DNA from: Candidatus Peregrinibacteria bacterium GW2011_GWF2_38_29
GTDB lineage: Bacteria > Patescibacteriota > Gracilibacteria > UBA1369 > UBA12463
Assembly (NCBI GenBank): GCA_000992695.1
Contig: LBUS01000012.1
Span: 1-47,554 of the forward strand
Length of the DNA: 47,554 bases
Direction: 5' to 3'
This document shows, piece after piece, positions 8,801 to 15,467 of the stretch (position 1 is its first letter; each line of letters begins with the position of its first letter). The position numbers and the translations under genes are program-made. The notes beneath the pieces were generated by a model. That model was not told the origin of the DNA, ran no database searches, and saw only the letters and a program-made list of their open reading frames with translations.

Positions 8801-9648
8801 AAATTGACATCCGGATCTTCGAAAACTTCTCCATATAATTCAAGTGGTCTGGATTGAAAATCATAAATATATAATTTATGACCACATCCAACCAGCAAAA
8901 AGTTTTCTTTGTTGTCCAGGCCAACGCCCGTGATTGGTTCCTGCACCCCTTCAGGCTTAATCGCTTCCGTCGTCCATTGCTTTGGGTCTGTAAATTTAGC
9001 GTCCAAAACATCAATACATCCACCTTCTGACGGTACATGAAAAGCCTTTTTATTCTTTATGCAATCAAACTTTGAACCAACGAAAACGACTTCCTCGTCT
9101 TTGTCTTTTGCTTTTTGATATACGTCGAAATAATTTACATCTTTGCTTTGAAATCCTCTTATTGCATCAATAACGCTTTTATCTGCCACCAATATTGAAT
9201 CTTTAATTCTTTTAAAAATAAGTGCTCTAGAAATTGCTACATTTTGATCGATTTCATATTCAAATATTCTACTATATATTGGCTGGTATTGCTTTGGAAT
9301 AATATTCTTTTCTATATACCATTTCACTCTAAAATTCGTCGTATCACTATAATCTGGGCCGTACATGCTGCTCGTCATATCTTTAATAAATTCCTCATAC
9401 TCTTGCTGAGTTAGAAATTCATTAAAATCACCTGTAATTTTTTGCATTATTTTACCATCAGGTCCGTACAACGTTCTAAAGCCGCCTCTCTTAACTAAGA
9501 CCCTTCCTTCACCATCTCGCTGTATAAAATCAGCCGATTTTCTTGCTTCCACACTGTTTTCCCTCTCAAATTCATTTCTATCCAATGTCGTAAGAACAAC
9601 GGGCATTTTTGGCTCGGCTTCAGGAGCACCTGTAGGCGTAGTATTCAT
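5833..9648 (-). CDS. MoxR-like AAA+ ATPase with very long N-terminal extension
   Basis: 1271 residues, about four times a normal MoxR protein. Residues 1-310 are beta-rich, with segments such as NFLLVGCGHKLYIYDF that resemble propeller blades. Residues 320-680 are mainly helical and coiled coil. Residues 920-1240 form the AAA+ module: Walker A GHAGTGKD (951-958), Walker B AVLYFNEFN (1017-1025), sensor 1 Asn1068 (SSMNP) and arginine-finger region ATRSRM (about 1081-1085). The usual Walker B Asp is Asn1022 here, although Glu1023 is kept. Both termini are Pro/Thr/Ala-rich. It is the first gene of a two-gene unit with the transglutaminase-VWA protein, behind the promoter at 9716-9744. By analogy with MoxR/RavA systems it should remodel or activate a partner protein. 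Confidence 0.8.
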   Translation of the reverse strand: MNTTPTGAPEAEPKMPVVLTTLDRNEFERENSVEARKSADFIQRDGEGRVLVKRGGFRTLYGPDGKIMQKITGDFNEFLTQQEYEEFIKDMTSSMYGPDYSDTTNFRVKWYIEKNIIPKQYQPIYSRIFEYEIDQNVAISRALIFKRIKDSILVADKSVIDAIRGFQSKDVNYFDVYQKAKDKDEEVVFVGSKFDCIKNKKAFHVPSEGGCIDVLDAKFTDPKQWTTEAIKPEGVQEPITGVGLDNKENFLLVGCGHKLYIYDFQSRPLELYGEVFEDPDVNFEGTLYCEENGADQNILVGVSDGSLRRISTNFNLFKSGAERNAAKADESREKARALRVAAQLEHLEALRKAATSGATASTKVANIVVNSPMVQEQARQNLETFQPKLDAATTIAGIQEIRKEIAEYKDVVRIAVTDTEVVEAMFKSLMEYVAQREIDIVTPELISEKTRIGVVANSIDAMTVPDVLKLKSRIDYLRTNANLPGVERSLKGEVLDLCDDVDGKIRTVLNANEDRLIQEIDVVIDRVKATLDGFTKLREMEEWVKIDYPQIVEQITMQMKLASLQQTKLQEHGAKAIERVTKLKREYEKKFREQYDVVQANVAEGIGSQVKTAELLIAQLMEDLSEKIERREFADKDQINLWVDSHPLYRNITEVLSTIEDHEPDKAHALSMRLKIGIAALKSQSKRNMEKKAEVSTGKNQVAFGNFMFDVWEAKAEKLSVNVTLDFKVDDATKGPGVKPNDYMCELVFKTKDKSGSTKEVFLTKEEKRKYGFSNERLLGEDFDFGKTYMTVREAKKIIEKVKNMNFGLAPDVQAKYEEFQTNIRAMHVKIKESAKEWQEADGKFPGIVEAARLKGPGSIWATLLSDRRAMTKQYYEFLDKEGLYVWQKMRSFKEGIINGKMKNGSQGKIPKMSDNPHWTLDEETEQNLEDFATNAKMSLDLRDGMISLEGHAGTGKDVLVSIFCAKTQRPKYTFDCSKWTTEFDLSQDVSLAADGGASYTVKEDSVIVKALETPGAVLYFNEFNAMPQQAQIFLHSLFDEKRQITLKTSQGRIVKADPSVIICSSMNPDYPETYKPQFATRSRMIPIKVGYPKFKKEDGTFGASEALRTARSIRSLEDFTIGDISENEFVDMWNAYINRGDESNPLLTPTRKFDIEVIFALLTFGNEIREAFIKGIDGSNTGPDDFTISQPFTMREMRRCAWLLNHMSPSEKEDIGKAEETARKFIRRVYSSYIFNGEEARTLEEKLTGWSTKKPTGAPIAPTEPAEPTP

Positions 9649-9715
9649 ATTTGTTTTTGTTTAATTTTTATTTTTATATATTTTTAAGCGCACTTGTGCG
9701 CACTCAAATCTTAAT

Positions 9716-9744
9716 ATTATAGCACGAAAAAGCGCTTTTAACAA
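9716..9744 (-). promoter_or_regulatory. Promoter of the MoxR/transglutaminase-VWA unit with embedded palindrome
   Basis: On the minus strand TTGTTA (9739-9744) and TATAAT (9716-9721) are separated by exactly 17 bases. The spacer contains the perfect palindrome AAAAGCGCTTTT (9728-9739), a candidate operator. A second hairpin-forming palindrome, GCGCACTTGTGCGC (9688-9701), lies in the predicted 5' untranslated region. The ATG follows about 60 bases after the expected start of transcription. Confidence 0.7.
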
Positions 9745-9807
9745 TGCAAAAGTGCATAAAGATTGCCGGTAAATGCCAAGACGTTATGGCACTATAAAAA
9801 TAGCCAA

Positions 9808-10371
9808 TTAGCCCCTTCCATAATACGTTAAAATCGTTTCATAAAATCTTCCTCGTCCTCCAACTCTTGTTGCCGCCAATGTTTTAGCTCTATCCAATAT
9901 GTTGCTTGATTTTAATAAAAGATTTAAATCCGTATCCAATCTTCCCGCAATCTCCATGGCTTTCGCTCTATCTATAACCTCACCTCTAGCTTTATATTGC
10001 AAAACAATGCCTCCACAAACGTCCTCTATAAGCCAATCCAATCTGTCCAAAGCCTCTCCATTGCCCCCGTTATTTTCCGTTAAATTGTCTCTTATAAAAT
10101 CAAATATAAGACATGCTGCGCCATTTCCGTCCGGTCCTTCCAGATACCCTTGCGGATCTTCACATTCTTCCGGATCAGCGATATCAACCGCATTAAACCA
10201 TGCCAAAAGAGCCTTTTCCGTTCCTTTCGGCGCAGGAATTGAATCGTCCGGCAAACAACGCTCTTTCCATATTGTTGATCGCCCGTCCTGCCTTTTAACT
10301 GCTCTAAGCCTTAACGATTCAAGCTCGCGTTCTGACGGTGTTCCTTCAGCTGAAACTGGTAATCCTTCCAT
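9808..10371 (-). CDS. Uncharacterised soluble protein, 187 aa
   Basis: No recognised domain. The protein is acidic to neutral, with no membrane segment or signal peptide. It has a Leu/Ala/Asp-rich helical appearance in its C-terminal half (GRLDTDLNLLLKSSNILDRAKTLAATRVGG). It lies between the 152-aa gene and the giant MoxR gene on the same strand. A TATAAT box (minus strand, 10396-10401) overlaps the end of the upstream gene, so it may have its own promoter. Its place beside the MoxR/VWA pair makes it a possible accessory subunit, but this is only context. Confidence 0.6.
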   Translation of the reverse strand: MEGLPVSAEGTPSERELESLRLRAVKRQDGRSTIWKERCLPDDSIPAPKGTEKALLAWFNAVDIADPEECEDPQGYLEGPDGNGAACLIFDFIRDNLTENNGGNGEALDRLDWLIEDVCGGIVLQYKARGEVIDRAKAMEIAGRLDTDLNLLLKSSNILDRAKTLAATRVGGRGRFYETILTYYGRG

Positions 10372-10396
10372 ATTTTAATTTTTAAATAAATTAATA

Positions 10397-10855
10397 TTAT
10401 ACACTAATATCACGAATATCACGCATTGTCGCTTGCATAATAGCCTCGCTCACTCTTCTACCTAGCGCCTTATTAAATAATCTGTTTTTGAATTCACCTT
10501 CTTGAATTAAAGTCCTCAACATATCAACTCGTCCTTTTTTTTCTTCTCCCTGAGGTTTTTTTGCCAATACCATATCGCAAAAAACACTAACAATCACAGG
10601 CGCATTATTTGCAGGAACATAACTTCCAAAAATTTCGCCAATTTCATCGCCAATTTCAGCTAATCTTTCTCTGACTTGTACAAATTTTTGCATTAAAGGA
10701 CTTGTTTCCCAACTTTGCCCTTTATCGTGCTCCATTGTTAAAAATCCTATCAAATTAGGATCTGTCAAAAATGCGTCCGCCTTTTTGCGTATAATTCTTG
10801 AATCTGCTTCCGCTTGATCTGCGTCGCCCCATGGTCCAAATGATACTGTGTTCAT
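10397..10855 (-). CDS. Uncharacterised soluble protein, 152 aa
   Basis: No recognised domain. It is mostly helical, with a central segment resembling a helical bundle (VQVRERLAEIGDEIGEIFGSYV) and no membrane segment. A strong promoter (10886-10914) lies directly upstream, and the next gene on the strand starts 25 bases after its stop. With the 187-aa gene it probably forms a small transcription unit that leads towards the MoxR/VWA pair. Confidence 0.6.
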   Translation of the reverse strand: MNTVSFGPWGDADQAEADSRIIRKKADAFLTDPNLIGFLTMEHDKGQSWETSPLMQKFVQVRERLAEIGDEIGEIFGSYVPANNAPVIVSVFCDMVLAKKPQGEEKKGRVDMLRTLIQEGEFKNRLFNKALGRRVSEAIMQATMRDIRDISV

Positions 10856-10885
10856 CTTTAACCTATTATTAAATTCTGGAGGTTG

Positions 10886-10914
10886 ATTTTAACAATAACC
10901 CTATTTTAAGTCAA
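10886..10914 (-). promoter_or_regulatory. Promoter of the 152-aa gene
   Basis: On the minus strand TTGACT (10909-10914) and TAAAAT (10886-10891) have a 17-base spacer. The -10 box ends 30 bases before the ATG at 10855. No Shine-Dalgarno sequence lies in the leader. Confidence 0.65.
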
Positions 10915-10920
10915 TGCTAA

Positions 10921-11538
10921 TCATTCCGCCTGAATTCTTGCGTTTTCCAAGCTGAATTTCCCTGCCGCAAATTGCCTGATGATTTCCGGATAATATTTTT
11001 TTTCGAGTGTTTGAACTTTTTCTTTAAGTGAATCGGGCGTGTCGGAAGAATCAACCGCAACTTTTTTCTGAAGAATTATTGGGCCTCCATCAACCTCTTC
11101 TGTCACAAAATGAAAAGTACAGCCGGTTTCGGTCTCATGCGCGGCCAAAACAGCTTCATGAACATTTGCGCCAAAGAAATTTTTTCCTGAAAATTTTGGA
11201 ATAAGCGCTGGGTGAACGTTCACGATTTTTCCCAAAAATGCTTTCACAAAAACCGGAGTGAGAATTTTCATATATCCGATTAAGCAAACGAGCTCGACGC
11301 CATTTTCCTTTAAAACTTCACCCAATTTTTCATCATATTGTTCGCGAGTCAGACCCTTTGGGTCAATAAAAACCGTATTAAAACCTTGCGATTTTGCGCG
11401 TTCCAAAGCATATGCATCCGCCTTATTGCTAACAACAACCGCAAGTTCAATTCCGGGCATATTTCCGTTTTTCATTTCGTCAATTATGGCTTGCAGATCC
11501 GTACCTTTTGTACTTGCGAGAACTCCAAATTTGAACAT
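10921..11538 (-). CDS. purN: Phosphoribosylglycinamide formyltransferase
   Basis: 205 residues, the usual PurN length. It transfers formyl from 10-formyl-THF to GAR in step 3 of purine synthesis. The start MFKFGVLASTKGTDLQAII matches the phosphate-binding region. The catalytic triad is visible: VNVHPALIP gives Asn and His, and EEVDGGPII gives the Asp, all in the expected order. The C-terminus carries the usual YYPEIIRQFAAGK. No other purine gene lies in the window, which may mean salvage-linked use or that the rest of the pathway is elsewhere. It follows sdaAA with about 20 bases between and may be cotranscribed with the serine dehydratase genes. Confidence 0.9.
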   Translation of the reverse strand: MFKFGVLASTKGTDLQAIIDEMKNGNMPGIELAVVVSNKADAYALERAKSQGFNTVFIDPKGLTREQYDEKLGEVLKENGVELVCLIGYMKILTPVFVKAFLGKIVNVHPALIPKFSGKNFFGANVHEAVLAAHETETGCTFHFVTEEVDGGPIILQKKVAVDSSDTPDSLKEKVQTLEKKYYPEIIRQFAAGKFSLENARIQAE

Positions 11539-11559
11539 AAAATTTATTTAAATTGCGCA

Positions 11560-12465
11560 CTAACGCGTATTTTTTATTGGAGGAAGTCCGATTTTTGCAC
11601 GAATGCGACAGCCTGTTTTTGTCAGCGCCAAGCCACCAAGAGCAGTTTCACGCAATGCCGAAGGCATCATTTCACCGGTCGTTTTCATGGCTTCAACAAC
11701 ATCGTCAAATGTCACAAAACTTTCGATTCCTGCGAGTGCGATTTCCGAACCTGAAAATGCGTTTGTCACGCCCATTGCATTCCTTTTTACGCATGGAACT
11801 TCAACAAGTCCCGCAATTGGGTCGCACGTTAATCCGAGCATGTTTTTAAGCGACAAAGCTGCTGCATCAAGACATTGTTTTGGCGTTCCACCGCGCATTT
11901 CTGTAATCGCGGCGGCAGCCATTGCGGAAGCAGATCCAATCTCCGCCTGACATCCTCCGTATGCGCCTGCTAGTGTTGCGTTTTCCGCTATAATAAGCCC
12001 AATTGCAGATGCCGTAAAAAGCCCTTTCATTATTTTTTCGTCGCTCAATTTCAATTCTTCTGCGACGCTCAAAACCGCCGCAGGAATAACTCCCGAAGCT
12101 CCTGCTGTTGGAAATGCAACAATTCTGCCCATTTGCGCATTTGTTTCGCCACATGCAATCGCGTATGACATTGCTTTTAGGAGTGTTTTGCTGACGATTT
12201 TTTTGGACCTTGATTCCGCGTATTTAAACATTTTTGAAGCGTTCCCACCCGACATTCCGCTGAATGATTTTTTGTTTAATCTAAGTCCGGATTTAACCGC
12301 TTCACGCATCACGTCCAAATTTCTTTTCATTTTTGCGATGACTTCTTTTTCTGTTTTTTCAGAAATTCCTTGCTCATAATTTAATGCGATTTTCGAAATC
12401 GGCATTTTGTATTTTTCGGCTAATCTAAGCAGTTCTACGCCTGTATGAAAAACAAATCTTTTCAT
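11560..12465 (-). CDS. sdaAA: L-serine dehydratase, iron-sulfur-dependent, alpha subunit
   Basis: 301 residues. With the beta subunit it deaminates L-serine to pyruvate and ammonia using an oxygen-sensitive [4Fe-4S] cluster. Family landmarks are SGGNASKM, FPTAGASGVIPAAVL, GCQAEIGSASAMAAAA and the cluster loop LTCDPIAGLVEVPC with two cysteines spaced as in the family. The ATG overlaps the sdaAB stop in an ATGA, so the two subunits are translationally coupled. In a fermentative cell this provides pyruvate from an amino acid. The beta subunit is a separate protein, as in Firmicutes, not fused as in enterobacteria. Confidence 0.92.
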   Translation of the reverse strand: MKRFVFHTGVELLRLAEKYKMPISKIALNYEQGISEKTEKEVIAKMKRNLDVMREAVKSGLRLNKKSFSGMSGGNASKMFKYAESRSKKIVSKTLLKAMSYAIACGETNAQMGRIVAFPTAGASGVIPAAVLSVAEELKLSDEKIMKGLFTASAIGLIIAENATLAGAYGGCQAEIGSASAMAAAAITEMRGGTPKQCLDAAALSLKNMLGLTCDPIAGLVEVPCVKRNAMGVTNAFSGSEIALAGIESFVTFDDVVEAMKTTGEMMPSALRETALGGLALTKTGCRIRAKIGLPPIKNTR

Positions 12466-13145
12466 TGATCAAGTTTGGTTAATGATCTTACGAATTCAAC
12501 TCCTTTAATTTTTGCGAGCTCAAGAATTTGCTTTAAACTAAAATCGCGACCTTCAAGATTTAAAATCGTTAGCGAGTGATTATCGATGTGTGCAGATTGA
12601 ATCCCCGCAATATAATATTTATCGAATTTTGTAACTTTCTGAAGAACTTCGGTCAAAACCGCTGAATCATTACTATGAGAAATTACGAGATATTTATATT
12701 TACCGGCAATCGCTTTAATATCCACGTCAAAATCATTGATTTTTACAATTCTCGCACTACCTCCACCAATTGACGAACCAATAACTTCCATTGGTCTTTT
12801 TCCGGGCGCTTCAAGAACAACCTTTACTGTATTTGGATGAAATTCCGGACCTAAATCCGTTTTTTTGAATTGATATTTTATGCCGCTTTTTTTGGCTATT
12901 TCAAGCGCATTTTTGATTTGCGGGTCACTGGTTTTAAATTTCATAATTCCGGCCATAAGAGCTTTATCCGTTGCGTGGCCGGCCGAAACCGTCGCAAAAG
13001 ATCCGTGCATATAAAACGTAACTTTTGATGGCGTTTTATCAAAAACCGCACGAGCAAATTGCCCGATTTTCACAGCTCCCGCGGTATGCGAACTGCTTGG
13101 ACCAATCATAACCGGACCTGCGATGTCGAATAATGAATAAGCCAT
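12462..13145 (-). CDS. sdaAB: L-serine dehydratase, beta subunit with ACT domain
   Basis: About 227 residues from the ATG at 13145. An earlier in-frame start at 13175 would add ten residues of poor quality, and the family begins with YSLFDIAGPVMIGPSSSHT, which follows the chosen start directly. The GPSSSHTAGA motif is diagnostic. SIGGGSARIVKIN lies near residue 150, and the last 75 residues form an ACT domain (YLVISHSNDSAVLTEV) that probably senses serine. It is the first gene of the sdaAB-sdaAA unit. A structured RNA element (13223-13312) lies upstream on the same strand and could be part of its leader. Confidence 0.9.
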   Translation of the reverse strand: MAYSLFDIAGPVMIGPSSSHTAGAVKIGQFARAVFDKTPSKVTFYMHGSFATVSAGHATDKALMAGIMKFKTSDPQIKNALEIAKKSGIKYQFKKTDLGPEFHPNTVKVVLEAPGKRPMEVIGSSIGGGSARIVKINDFDVDIKAIAGKYKYLVISHSNDSAVLTEVLQKVTKFDKYYIAGIQSAHIDNHSLTILNLEGRDFSLKQILELAKIKGVEFVRSLTKLDQ

Positions 13146-13222
13146 TTGTGCCAATATCTTAGCAGAAAAAGTCAAAATTTAAAACGCAAAACTCAAAGCC
13201 ACAGCTTAAAAGTCGAAGAAGT

Positions 13223-13312
13223 GTCGGCAGGGTGGAGGCACGGAGAGTCGAACTCCGACGGGAGGGGTATCAATCCTCCAACTAGCATCCTGCTGCCCCC
13301 AACCACACCGAC
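13223..13312 (-). ncRNA. tRNA-like structured RNA upstream of serine dehydratase
   Basis: Read on the minus strand this folds like a tRNA. The acceptor-type stem is GGGGGCA (13294-13300) with TGCCTCC (13234-13240), including a G3-U70 wobble. A perfect 5-bp T-arm has the loop TTCGACT, and an anticodon-like arm GGAGG/CCTCC has a 9-base loop. The base after the acceptor is A, followed by CC and not an encoded CCA. The D region is only 14 bases with at most a 3-bp stem, total 68 bases instead of about 73, so it is not a normal tRNA. An extra outer stem, GTCGG/CCGAC (13223-13227 with 13308-13312), extends the helix. It could be a degenerate tRNA, a tRNA mimic, or a leader element of sdaAB. Confidence 0.4.
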
Positions 13313-13410
13313 GGAACGATTAAAGCATACGAAGATTAAATCTTTCTAAACCAAAGTTAACAAATTCATAAACTGTTTAAATGAGACGAATTTCATGTTA
13401 TAATACAAGC

Positions 13411-13521
13411 AGTATCAATCCCTCGGTAACTGTTGCAAAATTTCGCTCTTAGAGCGATGGTGGAGGCACGAAACGAACTTTCATTGGGCCCAAATCCTCG
13501 TCAGTCTTGGCGGGGATTTTT
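13411..13521 (+). ncRNA. Candidate short leader or small RNA ending in a terminator before lspA
   Basis: A TATAAT box at 13399-13404 with a weak -35 region would start a transcript near 13411. It contains a small hairpin (CGCTC-TTA-GAGCG, 13444-13456). It ends in a 9-bp hairpin, AAATCCTCG (13492-13500) with CGGGGATTT (13511-13519) including one G-U pair, followed by T residues to 13521. It shares GGTGGAGGCACG (13459-13470), CGAACT and AATCCTC in the same order with the plus strand of the tRNA-like element 230 bases upstream, so the two are probably related. lspA has its own -10 box downstream, so this may be an independent RNA. Confidence 0.4.
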
Positions 13522-13537
13522 CGTATGTTTTGCGTGC

Positions 13538-13543
13538 TATAAT
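13538..13543 (+). promoter_or_regulatory. -10 box of lspA, leaderless arrangement
   Basis: A perfect TATAAT ends 6 bases before the GTG start at 13550, which places the expected transcription start at the start codon. The -35 region is poor. The position supports GTG 13550 over the upstream in-frame TTG at 13433. Confidence 0.55.
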
Positions 13544-13549
13544 ATCCTC

Positions 13550-13984
13550 GTGAACAAAAAAACTTCCAAAAATTCGGCGCCTATATTTTCTATAATTTTA
13601 ATTTCAATTACCGCCGTTTTTCTCGACCAACTTTCAAAACTTTTAGTTGCACGATTTTTTCCTGAATTAATTTATAAAAATTCAGGAATTGCTTTTAGCA
13701 TTCCGATTCCGGCATATATTTCGATTGTAATTGCGATTTTTCTTGTAATTGCAGGCCTTTTTGCCGCATATAAATTCCTTGATTTATCAAAAAAGCTCGC
13801 GATTTTTGCGATTTCTCTAGTCATTGGCGGTGCAGTTGGGAACATCATCGACAGAATTATTTCCGGCCAAGTAACCGACTTCATTTCCATCTGGATTTGG
13901 CCGGTTTTCAATCTTGCAGATTCGTTTATCACAATCGGAATTTTGGCTATAATCGTGTTTTATGATAAAATTAAAAAAGTTTAA
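13550..13984 (+). CDS. lspA: Lipoprotein signal peptidase (signal peptidase II)
   Basis: 144 residues from GTG. It cleaves lipoprotein signal peptides after lipidation. There are four membrane segments. Family motifs are FLDQLSKLLV near the N-terminus, GGAVGNIIDRI with the first catalytic Asp, and FNLADSFITIG with the second. An in-frame extension upstream to 13433 reads through the terminator hairpin and lacks family sequence, so it is rejected. Translation without a leader is likely. The next gene follows 18 bases later on the same strand. Confidence 0.9.
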   Translation: MNKKTSKNSAPIFSIILISITAVFLDQLSKLLVARFFPELIYKNSGIAFSIPIPAYISIVIAIFLVIAGLFAAYKFLDLSKKLAIFAISLVIGGAVGNIIDRIISGQVTDFISIWIWPVFNLADSFITIGILAIIVFYDKIKKV

Positions 13985-14002
13985 AAATTAAAAAATAAAA
14001 AC

Positions 14003-14692
14003 ATGTCTGAAAAACCTTCTATAAAATCTTTGGTTATGCGTATTGTCTCCGGTTTTGTTGCCGGAATCGCAGGCACTTTGATTCTTTTTATAACATACAT
14101 TTTGACCGCCACATACGTTCAGCCCTTAATAAATCCAACGACCTCTTTGACCGGCGAAGAAGTTCATCCGATGTTCATTTTTGTTTTCATGGCAATGATT
14201 TTTGTCGCAATCTTAGCCACAAATATCGTTGGTGCATTCCTTATGGGATTTTCTGAAAAAGAAAAATACACTCGCACGACCGAAGCGATAATTAAAATTT
14301 TATACATCAATCTTTTGATTTTTGTTTTAATGATTCCGCTTTATATTGTTGTCGCAAATATGGACATCAAATATCTGATGTATGCAGTTGCAGTTCAAGT
14401 GTTTTTGAGTGGGCAATCCAGTGTTCTTGCTCTTGAAATTATTTCAAATCCAAAATACGCGGTTGTTGGAATTTATAGCACAATTATCGCAATTATTCTT
14501 GGCGCCGCATCACTTCTTGCAATAAATAAATTTTCCGAAACTCCAACTGTATTTTTATTCGCGATCTTCCCTGCAATCTGGATTTTCATGGGACTTTCAC
14601 ACGGCGTTTTATCTTACGTTTATGGCTTACTTGCCAGCGCATCCGGAAAAGATTTTATGGCCGTCGAACATGAAACTCCGCAAGAAAAATAA
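14003..14692 (+). CDS. Polytopic membrane protein of unknown function
   Basis: 229 residues with about six hydrophobic helices, a short cytoplasmic-looking N-terminus (MSEKPSIKSL) and a charged tail (EHETPQEK). I recognise no family. It sits between lspA (18 bases upstream) and the CofE-like gene (1 base downstream), so it belongs to a compact operon. A role at the membrane is all that can be said. Confidence 0.75.
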   Translation: MSEKPSIKSLVMRIVSGFVAGIAGTLILFITYILTATYVQPLINPTTSLTGEEVHPMFIFVFMAMIFVAILATNIVGAFLMGFSEKEKYTRTTEAIIKILYINLLIFVLMIPLYIVVANMDIKYLMYAVAVQVFLSGQSSVLALEIISNPKYAVVGIYSTIIAIILGAASLLAINKFSETPTVFLFAIFPAIWIFMGLSHGVLSYVYGLLASASGKDFMAVEHETPQEK

Positions 14693-14693
14693 T

Positions 14694-15467
14694 ATGGAAA
14701 TTTTACCAATCTCTTCGCCTCTCATAAAAATCGGTGATGATTTGTTTGATGTTTTTTGCAGTGCGTTGAAAAAGTCAGGAAATAAATTTGATAGAAAGAC
14801 CTGCGAAAATTCGATAATCGTTATTGCATCAAAAGTGGTTTCTATTTCAGAAAAAAGAGTTATTGATTTGCGAAAAATAAAACCCGGAAAGCGTGCGAAA
14901 ACTTTAAATTTTAAAAGATATTCCGCGTATAAACCAGACCCTAGATTTACAGAACTTGCACTTAAAGAATCTGACAAATTTTGGCCAAATGAAATGTTTT
15001 TGACTGTAAGAGACGGCATATTTGCGCCATCCGCAGGAATCGATACTTCTAACATTCAAGAAAATTTTGCAGTTTTATGGCCAAAAAATTCGTATAAATC
15101 CGCTGAAGAATTTTTGAAAAAAATAAAAAATAAGTTTGGTATAAAAAATTGTGGAATTATCATTTCAGACTCATTCATTGCGCCACTTAGAGCCGGTGTA
15201 ATCGCAATTGCACTCGGATATGCGGGATTTGAAGGTGTAAAAAACATGCGTGGAAAGCGTGATTTGTTTGGCAAAAAATTAAAAACAACCAGCAAAAATA
15301 TCGCTGATGCATTAGCTTGCTCCGCAAGCGTGTACATCGGCGAATCAAATGAAAAAATCCCGTTTGCATTGATAAAAAACGCTCCCGCAAAATTCACGAA
15401 CAAAAAATCAAACGCAAAAGAAGTTAAAATGCCTGCGGGAAAGTGCTTGTATAAGGCGCTGTATTAA
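14694..15467 (+). CDS. CofE-like ligase (coenzyme F420-0:L-glutamate ligase family)
   Basis: 257 residues from the ATG at 14694, one base after the previous stop. The CofE/FbiB-N fold is recognisable throughout: IIVIASKVVSISEKRVI, APSAGIDTSNI, IIISDSFIAPLRAGVIAIA, LGYAGFEGVKNMRGKRDLFG and GESNEKIPF. In the family these loops bind GTP, the divalent metal and F420-0 while glutamate is added. No F420 genes are visible here and CPR-type bacteria are not expected to make F420, so the substrate may be different. The 3' end overlaps the stop of the convergent 131-aa gene by four bases. Confidence 0.75.
   Translation: MEILPISSPLIKIGDDLFDVFCSALKKSGNKFDRKTCENSIIVIASKVVSISEKRVIDLRKIKPGKRAKTLNFKRYSAYKPDPRFTELALKESDKFWPNEMFLTVRDGIFAPSAGIDTSNIQENFAVLWPKNSYKSAEEFLKKIKNKFGIKNCGIIISDSFIAPLRAGVIAIALGYAGFEGVKNMRGKRDLFGKKLKTTSKNIADALACSASVYIGESNEKIPFALIKNAPAKFTNKKSNAKEVKMPAGKCLYKALY

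Noticed and set aside
13223-13312. tmRNA
   Set aside because: The acceptor and T arm fit, but only 36 bases separate the two halves; there is no room for the mRNA-like part or pseudoknots, and the conserved 5' motif is missing.
13228-13521. T-box leader (AGGGTGG and GGTGGAGGCACG resemble the T-box core)
   Set aside because: The following bases do not match the T-box consensus, no specifier stem is visible, and the downstream genes (lspA, sdaAB) are not typical targets.
13433-13549. N-terminal extension of LspA to the TTG at 13433
   Set aside because: The extension lies across a terminator hairpin and a TATAAT box and has no LspA-like sequence.
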